Source of the DNA: Yamadazyma tenuis
Taxonomy: Eukaryota > Ascomycota > Pichiomycetes > Serinales > Debaryomycetaceae
NCBI RefSeq assembly: GCF_029203305.1
Contig: NC_089464.1
Span: forward strand, 930,001-994,000
Length of the DNA stretch: 64,000 bases
Direction: 5' to 3'
The translations under genes were made by a program, and so were the position numbers. This document shows, piece by piece, positions 11,463 through 20,681 of this stretch. The notes beneath the pieces were generated by a model that saw only the letters and a program-made list of their open reading frames with translations, made no database searches and was not told the DNA's origin. Each line of letters begins with the position of its first letter. The first letter of the stretch is position 1.

Positions 11463-12239
11463 ATGAGACAAAAGAGAGCCAAGTCGTACAAAAAACAAAT
11501 GAACGTCTACGTTCACGCGTTCAAGTTCAGAGAACCGTTCCAGGTGATTGTTGACGACGAGATCGTTACCACCAGCGACAAGGCCTCCTTTAATTTACCT
11601 AGAGGGTTGTCGAGAACTATCCAAGGTGAAGTGAAACCTATGATCACCCAGTGTTGCATGCAAGCGTTGTACAAAACCAACAACCAAAGTGCCATTGACT
11701 TGGCCAAAACCTTTGAAAGACGTCGGTGCAACCATCCTCCTTCTGATCCATTGACGCCTGTAGAGTGTATCAAGTCGATTACTTTACCTGACAATAAATT
11801 CAAATATGTGATAGCCACCCAGCACGTTGAGCTTAGAAACAGAATGAGGACGGTTCCGGGCGTTCCCTTTGTATTCATGAAGAATTCAGTGATGGTGATG
11901 GACTCGATTTCGTCTGCATCTTTGCGGTACGCCGAGAAGTTGGAGTCACTGAAGTTGACCGGTGGTTTAAACGATGTGAAGGTGGGAACAAAGAGAGATC
12001 TTGAAGAAGAGGAGGATGGTGAGGAAAATAAGTCGGTTAAACCGGTGGTGAAAAAGAAGAAGGGTCCCAAAGGTCCTAATCCGTTGAGTGTTAAGAAGAA
12101 GAAGTCCAAGGAAGACGAGAAGGTCAGTGAGAAGGTTACGAAAACAAGAAGAAAAAGAAAACATACTAGAAAGGAAGAGAAGTCTGGAGATGGAGAGGAA
12201 AATAGTTCTGATGATGGTGGCGCTGGTTCTGATGATTAG
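11463..12239 (+). CDS. UTP23: SSU processome PIN-domain protein Utp23
   Basis: Nucleolar factor needed for 18S rRNA maturation and release of the snR30 snoRNP. 258 aa from the ATG at 11463 (MRQKRAKSYKKQMNVYVHAFKFREPF), the conserved start of the family; upstream codons in this frame are unrelated. The degenerate PIN domain covers residues ~1-155, with the CC...C...C zinc-type pattern (ITQCCMQALYK, ERRRCNHPP, PVECIKSI) and NRMRTVPGVPFVFM. The C-terminal third is Lys/Glu-rich and disordered, ending in an acidic Asp/Ser tail. Confidence 0.95.
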   Translation: MRQKRAKSYKKQMNVYVHAFKFREPFQVIVDDEIVTTSDKASFNLPRGLSRTIQGEVKPMITQCCMQALYKTNNQSAIDLAKTFERRRCNHPPSDPLTPVECIKSITLPDNKFKYVIATQHVELRNRMRTVPGVPFVFMKNSVMVMDSISSASLRYAEKLESLKLTGGLNDVKVGTKRDLEEEEDGEENKSVKPVVKKKKGPKGPNPLSVKKKKSKEDEKVSEKVTKTRRKRKHTRKEEKSGDGEENSSDDGGAGSDD

Positions 12240-12330
12240 TGTAGATATCTATGAAATGTAACGATTAATGTATATATCGATAGTGTGGTGTAGCTTAGCC
12301 ACTAGAAATGAGTGAGAGGTGTGCCAAATG

Positions 12331-15300
12331 CTATGGTGATAGTGATGGTCCATTGTTTGGTTTCGTCTCCTCTTTCTCTTCTGGCTCCTTCTCTTCTTCC
12401 TTCTCTTCTTCCTTCTCCTCTTCCTTCTCTTCCTTCTCTTCCTTCTCTTCCTTCTCTTCCTTCTCTTCCTTCTCTTCCTCCTCTTCCTCCTCTTCCTCCT
12501 CTTCCTCCTCTTCCTCCTCTTCCTCCTCTTCCTCCTCTTCCTCCTCTTCCTCCTCTTCCTCCTCTTCCTCCTCTTCCTCCTCTTCCTCCTCTTCCTCCTC
12601 TTCCTCCTCTTCCTCCTCTTCCTCCTCTTCCTCCTCTTCCTCCTCTTCCTCCTCTTCCTCCTCTTCCTCCTCTTCCTCCTCTTCCTCCTCTTCCTCCTCT
12701 TCCTCCTCTTCCTCCTCTTCCTCCTCTTCCTCCTCTTCCTCCTCTTCCTCCTCTTCCTCCTCTTCCTCCTCTTCCTCCTCTTCCTCCTCTTCCTCCTCTT
12801 CCTCCTCTCCCTCTGCTCCCATCATCCTAAACGGATTCTCCTTGTTCTCAAGCTTCACCACCTCCTTGGCCCTCGCTACTTTCACATCCATCTTCAACAC
12901 TTCACCCTCTCTAATCAAACTCAAGTTACAGTCAAATGCAATATTCGACTCCCGCAACCATTTCTTCAAAAACTTCATGAAAATATACACCAGGTTCTCT
13001 CTTTCAATCGTCATTGCCCCCACACAAATAATAGCCAAATCTTTATTGATTTGTATAAACTCGTGCTCTCCAATGTCAAAGCCTTCCATTCGGTTTGAGA
13101 GCTGCTCTTGAAGTCCTTGCTTGGTGATGCCCAAAAACAAATCTTGTATAAACACCGAGTTGAATAATTCTTCCTGGAGCTTGTCCAAGTACTCTTGCTG
13201 CTTTTTCCGCTCTTCTGCTGCAATTGCATCAATAATCTTGATTTCTTCTTTAATGGTTCGCAATGGTATTCGGGACTCTGATGTCTTGAAAATAAACACA
13301 TTCCGTCTAGGTTCAGGGTCCTGACTCTCGGAGTACAACTTAAAAGTCTCGGCTAGCTCGTGGATAAACTGCCGTTGTGGTCTATTCATCGCCGCAAAAT
13401 GATGCGACTTCTTGTCACTGGCTATAAATTCCAGCAAGAACGTCTCAATGTTCCCACACCACCGGAGCTGTTTCCTAAAGGTGGTGATAACATATTCGGA
13501 ATACACAACCCCATTTCCTGGTGTTTGGGATTCCGACTGAAGGAGAATCCGCTTTAATTCTTCGTCTCTCTTCTGCAGCTCGCATGTATTGTCACAATTT
13601 AACTTAGTGCCTATAACAGTTGGCTCGGTAACTGAACTATTACAAGACACTTTCTTAGTAATTCTTCCACACTCACATGAGACGCTTACCAACTCAGAAC
13701 ACACTTTGGCGTCGCAGTTGGCGGACTTGCCCACCTTATTGATATGACATTTCAACATGCACTTGTGCGGACAATTGGATCTGAACTTTCCACAGTTGTC
13801 CTGACATGAGGCACTTGTCAAGTGAGCGCCTTCGTCACAGGCTGGCGAGCAGTTTCGCAAACACTTGTGGCCACAGTCCCTATTTTGGGTGCACACGTAC
13901 GTACACTTGGGAGTTGCACCCGAACAAAGAATGTTCTTGATAGTGGCCCTTCCACACTGGCAGGTCTTTTCCACCAATTTCGTACACCGAGGGCACTCAT
14001 AGTCATCTTCATGGCACCGGTGGTACTCGGGAGCGTGCCCACATGCCTTGGGACGTATGCACTGTTCAGTACACTTGATCTCGGTCCCGCACCGCACTGG
14101 TGCAGCAAGGACCGTCTTCCCACAGTGACACACCATGTCATCGCTGGACGACTGCCAGCACGGCGGACATGGTCCCGCGTGGCACAAGCTCTCACACGGG
14201 TGGTTTCCACAGCTCTTGGTCCGGTTGCACTGTTTATAACATATATGCACTGGTTCAATGGTCATCACGTCATTATGCGCAGTCATAGACGACACAACTC
14301 GGTTTCGGAGCGCCTTCTTGATGTGTCTTTCTCGAGTCAACGCCACCGGCTCGTACTCACAGCATTCCTGTTTGTGGTAGTGTTTTCTACAATTCAAAAG
14401 AGCGTCACACTTGTGTTTACACTTGGGAATAAATCCCAGCTGAAGCGACTTGCAGCTCACCAAAAACTCGTGATTCTGACAACTGCATTTGATGACCTTT
14501 TGATTGAAGCACTCGCACGGGCCATTATGACACTTCATGTTGCACAGACAACCACACGGAAGCGGCTTACCACACACCAAGTCACACTCAAGAATGGGGT
14601 CTGTACACTTTTGTCTTCTTTTTCCAGTGGTTTTCCCACAGTAGCACGTCTTCTGGAGCTCAGGCGAAAACTCACACATGCGCGTGGCAGTGGGAACCTT
14701 GCACTCGATAGTTTCGTAGTGTATACCACAGTCGTAGTACTTTTTGGTGGTTTCATCGCAGTAAGAGATCGCGATCCCGTCGCCAGCTTTTTGAAGATAC
14801 TTCTGGTTGCAGTCGATGGTGATGGTATTCTTCCCACAGTAGCACGACCCCGTGATCGGAGTGGTGCAAGGCCCACAAAATCCCAGGTGACATGACCGGT
14901 TACATTTGTGGCCCAAGTCACAAATGGAGATTTGACACCGCTCGTCGCACTTCCATCCATGCTTATAAGGAGTGATCAAGCACGGTAACTGTTTCTCAAA
15001 AAGCCCACAATTGCAGCCCATGTTGGGCCCCATGGCTCCACAAATGGGATGGTTAGCCGGATGGCACACGGCAGTGCACGAGTGTACACATTCGTCGTAC
15101 TTGTGTCCACAGACGTTCCCACAACTGAACGGCACGAGACCAGGTTGAGGATTTTCAACTTTACCACACCAACAGGTAAACCGGTTGGGTACTTTAGTGT
15201 GGGACGTATTACAGTTGGGACATCGCCATTTTTTGTCGGAAGTGGTGGAGGTTCCCCTTTTGGCCCAGTCTCTGACACAGTCCAAATCGAATACCCTATA

Positions 15301-15630
15301 GCAGTCAGGACAAGACCATACTTGAGAAGTTTCCTTGTCGATTTCAAAGGTGCAAACTAGACACGCGTACGTTCCAGCCTCGATATCAGTGAGAATGGTG
15401 TCAGAAAGTGATGTAATGAGGTCTGAGTCTGAGTCTGAGTCTGAGTCTGATTCTGATTCTAACTCAGATTCTGAATAAACGTCTTCTGTCTCTGAAGAAG
15501 AGCTTTGAGATTTGCCGGGCTCCTGGGTTAGCGCTGTGGGTGTGATGATGTTTTCGTCAGCCGTCTGGAATTCGGTGGTGCTAACATCGCCGCTGGCAGT
15601 GGGATTTCGTAGATTTGTATCAGATGCCAT
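12331..15630 (-). CDS. FAP1: NFX1-type zinc-finger protein Fap1 with giant poly-Glu tract
   Basis: Ortholog of yeast Fap1 / human NFX1, a RING plus NFX1-finger protein; in yeast it competes with rapamycin for FKBP12. 1099 aa. Order: Ser/Asp/Glu-rich N-terminus (DSDSDS run), RING-like Cys cluster at ~90-145 (CLVCTFEID...WSCPDCYRVFDLDC...RCPNCN), then about nine NFX1-type Cys/His repeats to ~690, an R3H-like segment (FIHELAETFKLYSESQDPEPRRNVFIFKT), a C-terminal region, and from about residue 940 an uninterrupted run of roughly 110 Glu followed by Glu/Lys repeats. ATG at 15630 is unambiguous. Converges with UTP23, 91 bp apart. Confidence 0.93.
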   Translation of the reverse strand: MASDTNLRNPTASGDVSTTEFQTADENIITPTALTQEPGKSQSSSSETEDVYSESELESESDSDSDSDSDLITSLSDTILTDIEAGTYACLVCTFEIDKETSQVWSCPDCYRVFDLDCVRDWAKRGTSTTSDKKWRCPNCNTSHTKVPNRFTCWCGKVENPQPGLVPFSCGNVCGHKYDECVHSCTAVCHPANHPICGAMGPNMGCNCGLFEKQLPCLITPYKHGWKCDERCQISICDLGHKCNRSCHLGFCGPCTTPITGSCYCGKNTITIDCNQKYLQKAGDGIAISYCDETTKKYYDCGIHYETIECKVPTATRMCEFSPELQKTCYCGKTTGKRRQKCTDPILECDLVCGKPLPCGCLCNMKCHNGPCECFNQKVIKCSCQNHEFLVSCKSLQLGFIPKCKHKCDALLNCRKHYHKQECCEYEPVALTRERHIKKALRNRVVSSMTAHNDVMTIEPVHICYKQCNRTKSCGNHPCESLCHAGPCPPCWQSSSDDMVCHCGKTVLAAPVRCGTEIKCTEQCIRPKACGHAPEYHRCHEDDYECPRCTKLVEKTCQCGRATIKNILCSGATPKCTYVCTQNRDCGHKCLRNCSPACDEGAHLTSASCQDNCGKFRSNCPHKCMLKCHINKVGKSANCDAKVCSELVSVSCECGRITKKVSCNSSVTEPTVIGTKLNCDNTCELQKRDEELKRILLQSESQTPGNGVVYSEYVITTFRKQLRWCGNIETFLLEFIASDKKSHHFAAMNRPQRQFIHELAETFKLYSESQDPEPRRNVFIFKTSESRIPLRTIKEEIKIIDAIAAEERKKQQEYLDKLQEELFNSVFIQDLFLGITKQGLQEQLSNRMEGFDIGEHEFIQINKDLAIICVGAMTIERENLVYIFMKFLKKWLRESNIAFDCNLSLIREGEVLKMDVKVARAKEVVKLENKENPFRMMGAEGEEEEEEEEEEEEEEEEEEEEEEEEEEEEEEEEEEEEEEEEEEEEEEEEEEEEEEEEEEEEEEEEEEEEEEEEEEEEEEEEEEEEEEEEEEEEEEEEEEEEEEEEEEEEEEEEKEEKEEKEEKEEKEEKEEEKEEEKEEEKEPEEKEETKPNNGPSLSP
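12370..12810. repeat. 9-bp minisatellite coding the Fap1 poly-Glu tract
   Basis: From about 12475 to 12809 the + strand is nearly perfect CCTCCTCTT units (~37 copies, GAG/GAG/GAA on the coding strand). They are flanked at 12370-12475 by diverged CCTTCTCTT-type units giving Glu/Lys. The 9-bp period preserves frame. Confidence 0.95.
15420..15478. repeat. Ser-Asp/Ser-Glu coding repeat in FAP1
   Basis: Tandem GAGTCT/GATTCT hexamers on the + strand, encoding the DSDSDS/ESELES acidic run near Fap1 residues 52-70. Confidence 0.8.
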
Positions 15631-15764
15631 AACAATACTAAGTGAAAAATGTTATCGCCAGCTGCGAAATCTCGACATAAATTTTTATACAATACTATAC
15701 AAATGCTGAATTAAATTCCCGGGGTTAGTTTTTATTACCTCATGAAGCCTAGTGCTACTGTATT

Positions 15765-15783
15765 GGATGGATGGATGGATGGA
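15765..15783. repeat. Short (GGAT)n microsatellite
   Basis: Four full GGAT units plus GGA, between the KIN4 stop and the FAP1 start. Confidence 0.9.
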
Positions 15784-15822
15784 CTATATAAACGAGTGGT
15801 CCACCGATGCGTCTCTTGGTGG

Positions 15823-17949
15823 CTAAGTTACACGTATGCTGCGTCTCTTAAAGAAGTCCATCACCTTCTTGGCCGCACTCACTTCTTTGTTACGCTTCAC
15901 AAGGCTTGATGACGAATTGGACACCGATGCCTTCGGTTTGTCCACATCAGGTTTCCGTCTGCTAGAGTCGGCTTGGACAAGTGTGGTGTCTACTTGACTG
16001 GTGCTGTAGTTGGAATAAATCGATAAGAGACTGAATCTGTTGCGTCTCTTTGTTTCCTTGTCTACCTTATCGGATCTTTCTCTGATTCTGGGCGTTGGTT
16101 CCACAATCTTTTCAACAGATGGGACTGCAGCAGTAGAAGCTGGTTCTTCAGCGACGGAAACATGAGTGGTAACTTTCATTATTGGTGATGTCGAAACAGT
16201 GGTTTCTGGTTCACGTTCGCGTTCGGCCAAATCGATGTTGTTCATTCTGTCCTCCAAGTAAATCAAAACCGAGTTTCTCTTTTCGCTATTGTCTCTGGTC
16301 AAAACGCCATTAACGTTTATTGCAGTGACCACCGAGTTCCTTCTGGAACTCAAGCTCAAAGACTCAATATCAGACTTAGGAGGTGAACCCTTTGGGGGTG
16401 AATTCTTGGGAGTAGAACCGCTTGAAGGTGGGAGGAATTGCAGAATAGGAATGTTGATCGGTGAAGGATACCTGAAATCTAATGCACTTGGGTTACTGCT
16501 GTTATATGCACTGTATGAGCTGGAAGGATGGTACGAAGTTGGTCTAGGTTTCTTGGGTTGGTGAGGTAAACGTGAGGTGCTACTATGGATAGCTTTGGCA
16601 CCAGCATCAACAGGCTTTTCCGAATTCGAAATCGCAATTGGAATAGGAATGGTGGTGTTAGGATTTATGGAAAAAGTGGTATCATTAATCACGCTTAAAG
16701 GATGCCTCTTTGGCAGTTCAATAATGGTGGAGATTTTGTTTCCGCCAGGAGCGGCGACAGTACCCACCTGAATATTCTCCTCGTTATGTTCGTCAATGGA
16801 TGTATTAGAACTCATGAAGATGTTGGAAGCTGATCCTGAAGACGTAGATCTTCCGTGTTGTTTCTTAAATGCATTATACGTCAATTGAGCGGAATTGGTT
16901 GGTTCGTTAATCATGGAGAATCTCTTTGAAGCGTTTTGACTTCTGCTCACACTTGGGTTTACACTCGAAGTGGTTGAACTAATGGACTTGGTCTGTTTAT
17001 CCTTGTATATCTTATCCCATTCGGGTTGTCTGATGGACAACAAGTTGGCATATGAAGATAGCCAAGTATGGTTTCTGATTTCATTGATATTAATTCTCTT
17101 CTTAGGATCTGCCACTATGATCTTCCGTAACAAATCTCTTGGTAAAGGAGTGATATACTCGGGGAAAGTCAAAGGAGTCTTGCAAATGTAGTGGTATAAC
17201 CTTATGATATCCGAGCCATCTTCGTTAGAAGGGTCATCATCAAACGGTAAGTACCCGGCTAACATGGCGTACAATATGACACCTAAAGACCAGATGTCGA
17301 CCTTTTTACCGTTATAAGGATTTGGAGTCAACACCAACTCGGGGGCCGCGTAGCATGGAGATCCACAACTGGTTTTCATTAAGTCATTATTGGAACTCAA
17401 ATTATAACTGTTAACAAATCCAAAGTCAGAGATAATTATATTCTTGTTCTTGTCCAAAAGCAAATTTTCCAACTTCAAATCTCTGTGTATCAAGCCTTTT
17501 GAATGCATGTAATCTACTCCACTGACGAGCTGGGCAAAAAACTTCTTTGCAAGAGGTTCTTTCAAGTACTTGTGATTCAAAATGTAGTCGAACAACTCGC
17601 CGCCAGAGGCGTATTCCAATACTATGCCGATATACTTGCCACTTTTCATCACCTCCACCAAGTTGACGATGTTGGGATGACTGAGTAGCTTCAAAGAATT
17701 GATTTCCCGATGGGTCTTGATTTCCAGCTCCGTGTCTTTGGATAACGTCTCTCGTTTGATGAGCTTGATGGCCACCTGGTTGGGAAGCTTACCATCTTTG
17801 CGCCAGCCGAGTTTGACTTTTCCAAACTCTCCTTCTCCAAGAGTGGAGCCTAGAATGTAATTACCGAATCTGACTTCCCGATGGATCTTCTTGACGATAC
17901 TGGGATTAAGTTTTTCCTCTACAATGGTTGAAGACATAGAAGTGGACAT
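15823..17949 (-). CDS. KIN4: Kin4-type Ser/Thr kinase (spindle position checkpoint)
   Basis: Kinase that in budding yeast keeps Bfa1-Bub2 active and blocks mitotic exit when the spindle is misplaced. 708 aa from the ATG at 17949; the open frame upstream starts with GTG. Kinase domain ~30-300: FGNYILGSTLGEGEFGKVKLGW, VAIKLIKRE, LIHRDLKLENLLLD, SDFGFVNSYN, activation loop MKTSCGSPCYAAPELV, VDIWSLGVILYAMLAGYLPFDDD. The T in MKTSCGSPCYAAPE is the expected Elm1-phosphorylated residue. The C-terminal 400 residues are Ser/Pro-rich and end with a basic stretch (KKVMDFFKRRSIRVT) that could bind membrane, as suggested for Kin4. Frk1-type paralog naming cannot be excluded. Confidence 0.9.
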   Translation of the reverse strand: MSTSMSSTIVEEKLNPSIVKKIHREVRFGNYILGSTLGEGEFGKVKLGWRKDGKLPNQVAIKLIKRETLSKDTELEIKTHREINSLKLLSHPNIVNLVEVMKSGKYIGIVLEYASGGELFDYILNHKYLKEPLAKKFFAQLVSGVDYMHSKGLIHRDLKLENLLLDKNKNIIISDFGFVNSYNLSSNNDLMKTSCGSPCYAAPELVLTPNPYNGKKVDIWSLGVILYAMLAGYLPFDDDPSNEDGSDIIRLYHYICKTPLTFPEYITPLPRDLLRKIIVADPKKRININEIRNHTWLSSYANLLSIRQPEWDKIYKDKQTKSISSTTSSVNPSVSRSQNASKRFSMINEPTNSAQLTYNAFKKQHGRSTSSGSASNIFMSSNTSIDEHNEENIQVGTVAAPGGNKISTIIELPKRHPLSVINDTTFSINPNTTIPIPIAISNSEKPVDAGAKAIHSSTSRLPHQPKKPRPTSYHPSSSYSAYNSSNPSALDFRYPSPINIPILQFLPPSSGSTPKNSPPKGSPPKSDIESLSLSSRRNSVVTAINVNGVLTRDNSEKRNSVLIYLEDRMNNIDLAEREREPETTVSTSPIMKVTTHVSVAEEPASTAAVPSVEKIVEPTPRIRERSDKVDKETKRRNRFSLLSIYSNYSTSQVDTTLVQADSSRRKPDVDKPKASVSNSSSSLVKRNKEVSAAKKVMDFFKRRSIRVT

Positions 17950-18595
17950 TGAGACCACCGACTTTGAATGGGTGGTTGGTGATATAGGTTTGTGAAAATG
18001 TGATATGTCTCACTCGCTTATTTGATGAGTTTCAAGTAGCCGGAGACGGGGAAATGAAACTTGCAACAGCGGCAGCGGGATGACACGAGGCAAACGGGGA
18101 TGGGAGGTCGCCTAAATAGAAAACCAAAAGAAGGAGTGGTGGAAGATGCCTTGCAAACAAAATACCTGTTCTTTTGGTAAAACAAAAAGGGGAATGTGCA
18201 ATATATAAAATGATGGAAACAGAAAAAATGTGTTGTTTTGTTTGTTTCTGTAACAATTAACAATATGGTGTTTACAAAATGGTGCGCGCACGGCGCTTTT
18301 TGGGGGCTATTTCCTTGTGTTGGCTAGCGACAGGTTTTCGGCTACGGAGGGGCGAAGGCCAACAGGGTAGGATAAGGTCGGCCAACGACAGATGATGGGT
18401 CAGAACTTGGGAGTGTTCGCCGAGTTTGCGCATTTGATAGGAGTAGCCTTCTGCGAATCAAACTTCGATGAGTGCATATGCGATTTCCTAGCTACACTAA
18501 AAAATGACAATTGTATGATCTCAGACCAGGTATAGGGTCCATTTGCGTCATATGCTCCGTCAATCCTTGCATTATCTAACATAGATGCGGAATGG

Positions 18596-18616
18596 ATGCG
18601 GCATGTATTGCCGCAT
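18596..18616. repeat. 8-bp inverted repeat, 5-nt loop
   Basis: ATGCGGCA / TGCCGCAT around TGTAT. Could be a dimeric protein site or a small RNA hairpin; no function is shown. Confidence 0.6.
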
Positions 18617-19212
18617 GGGGGGCACATTGCAGAATTCGATTTATGCACATGCACTATTGATCACTCTCAGCCCATGAGTAGTTTTCTTTGTGATCCATTG
18701 TTTGAGAACCCCTGACTGTTACAGCCTGCAAGCTAAGGAGATGGTTTTATTATGCCCGTCCAATTAACCTGGCCGGGAACAAATATAATATCTTCTTCCA
18801 TCATGGGGTAGATTTGTAATTTGTAAGTTTTAGGAAGGTGGGTTAGCATTTCTGGCTTTATTTTTATAACCTCCCGCAGGTCTGGTAGCGAAGAGGAACA
18901 GATTAGTATCCATACAGAAGACCGAACTCGCGTTTGCTGGTAACTAAACATGGCATATTCCCCATGACCGACGCTGTCTTTAATGCCGTTGTCACCCACT
19001 ATGTGGCAATTGACCTATACAATATATATGCCAAGTGGAGTAGTAGTCATGGGTTTTCTCACCCCTTACGTGCGCCTATCGTTCTCCAAACCGAAATGGC
19101 TGCAAATGACGATTACTGGCGAACCGAAGAATCATAAAAATAATTCAATGCGAGCGGTCTGTCATTAAATAGCATATTTCTGGGATATCTGATTCTTGTG
19201 TTCAAGTGCAAA

Positions 19213-19455
19213 CCAGCCTCTTATAATATCCTACAGATCTTAACTATGAAGGAAGCAATGAAAGCGTACTTCTGTCTCGTTCTTGGTGGTATAAATTTTT
19301 GAAGCTTTGCTCTATTCTCACTTGTAGTTACGTTGCTCCGATTATCACAGAATTCTTAATAGAATGTCTTGCAAGTTTGAGACGAGAAAGATTTTGGTAC
19401 CTGAAATTAGTATGTGAAATCGTGAGTACACGACGGTTCTCATTGCGCACGCTGG
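19213..19455. promoter_or_regulatory. CCAGC elements in the SIC1-like promoter
   Basis: AACCAGC at 19211-19217 and GCTGG (complement CCAGC) at 19451-19455 match the Swi5/Ace2 core. SIC1 in baker's yeast is a classic Swi5/Ace2 target, which is the only reason to weight such a short motif. Confidence 0.35.
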
Positions 19456-19531
19456 CAAAAGAGCGCGCCTAAAACCCACAAAAAATTCTGCAGACGTGTA
19501 CTCGATTTCTGTTGCTAGTTATCATCAAATC

Positions 19532-20512
19532 ATGAAAGCTGACCGGTTCGCTCCCCCATCCACACCTCCGCGTCTAAGAAAAGGTGTCACCATCGGCCCA
19601 TCCAAATTTGGGACTCTTAAGACACCCCAATCGACTTCCAAGAAGGTCCAAAACTTTTTCTCGGCCATGAACAGCGGCTCCACAAACACTTCTCATCAGC
19701 CCCAACAATCAAAACACTTGTTGGCCCCCATCACCCCTGAGTTCACTCCTCACAAGTCGCCCCGCTTACAGCGCCGAAAGAAAATCGAAAACATCTTCAA
19801 ACTTGAGTCTCCCACAGCCTCTGTTACACCCAATAGCTTCCACCAAGACCATTTCGGGCTCTTGTTGCCAACACCTTCCACCATTGGGTCTGGTAGAAAA
19901 AGTGCCACCAGCTCCAACGCCAATTTGACCAAAATCAAGCCGGCAGCCTTGAAGTTCGATGCATTGACCCTGTTAAATAACGGGTTGAAATTCGAAACTG
20001 ACATGGAAGAAGTTGACCAAGAGCAACCTGAAAGCTCGGACGAGATGGACCAGTTCTTTCTCAAGCCCACCGATACAACCAAGTTCATCTCTAATTCGAA
20101 CTTGCGGATGTTGAAGTCGCCTACTCGTATCAGTCGGAACCCGTTTGAAGAGCCCTCTTCTCCTGTGCTGAGGGCTCCCGATGTGCCTCTGACGCCCGGT
20201 CACCAGATGATCAACGACTTCACAGTCCACGAATGGTATGGCAACTCAGCCAAGTACTTTTCAGACGATGAGGCTGACGAAGAGCAGGTGATTCGAAAGA
20301 GACAACCAATGGTTAACCCGTTTCTTTCTGCCAACCCAGCACGTAAAGCTAACCTCAATATCCAAAATCCCTTCAATAGCAACAAACTGCAGGTGGACTA
20401 CCTGACACACCTCGAGTTGGTAAACAATAAGACGGGCGAGAAGAAGATAGTGCGGTTACTGGAGCGCCAGGCGCACATCCGGCCCAAGAAATTAGACTTT
20501 AGTTCTGCTTAG
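19532..20512 (+). CDS. SIC1: Sic1/Rum1-type CDK inhibitor
   Basis: Inhibitor of B-type cyclin-CDK that is destroyed at G1/S after multisite phosphorylation (Candida SOL1 = Sic1-like). 326 aa from the ATG at 19532. The N-terminus resembles Sic1 (FAPPSTPPRLRKG, LKTPQS). At least ten S/T-P sites are spread over the first 240 residues, including LLPTPST, a good Cdc4 phosphodegron candidate. The C-terminal inhibitory region aligns with Sic1/Rum1: PLTPGHQMINDF...W, two NPF motifs, then DYLTHLELVNNKTGEKK and ERQAHIRPKKLDFSS, matching the Sic1 ITYVNKKGE...FKPKALF pattern. Assigned by motif order, because the family diverges fast. Confidence 0.82.
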   Translation: MKADRFAPPSTPPRLRKGVTIGPSKFGTLKTPQSTSKKVQNFFSAMNSGSTNTSHQPQQSKHLLAPITPEFTPHKSPRLQRRKKIENIFKLESPTASVTPNSFHQDHFGLLLPTPSTIGSGRKSATSSNANLTKIKPAALKFDALTLLNNGLKFETDMEEVDQEQPESSDEMDQFFLKPTDTTKFISNSNLRMLKSPTRISRNPFEEPSSPVLRAPDVPLTPGHQMINDFTVHEWYGNSAKYFSDDEADEEQVIRKRQPMVNPFLSANPARKANLNIQNPFNSNKLQVDYLTHLELVNNKTGEKKIVRLLERQAHIRPKKLDFSSA

Positions 20513-20591
20513 GTGGGGACTGTACACTATTTATAAGTGGCATCGAATGTCTAACATTCAATGTCCCTACTCATTCTACTAGTACCGTGAA

Positions 20592-20613
20592 CACCGCCCC
20601 TTAGGGGACGGTG
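20592..20613. promoter_or_regulatory. Hairpin with back-to-back STRE cores before CLP1
   Basis: CACCG-CCCC-TTA-GGGG-A-CGGTG forms a 9-bp stem with a single bulge, 69 bp before the CLP1 ATG. CCCCT and AGGGG are Msn2/4 stress-element cores in opposite orientation, so this could be a transcription-factor site or a 5'UTR/3' end structure. Confidence 0.5.
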
Positions 20614-20681
20614 GTACAACCCTTCTCTCTGAATACCTATCTAGCTGGTCTAAATAAACATTCGCATTCTCACTTTTCATC

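Larger units (their letters stand above)
17950..19531. other. 1.58 kb intergenic between KIN4 and SIC1-like gene
   Basis: Divergent promoters for two cell-cycle genes. No gene found. It contains an 8-bp perfect inverted repeat at 18596-18616 and two CCAGC cores (19213-19217; complement at 19451-19455). The rest shows scattered short open frames without coding character. Confidence 0.6.

Noticed and set aside
12308..13111. Long + strand open frames giving poly-Ser and poly-(Leu-Pro-Pro)
   Set aside because: They are the complementary readings of the FAP1 poly-Glu minisatellite; the real gene is on the minus strand.
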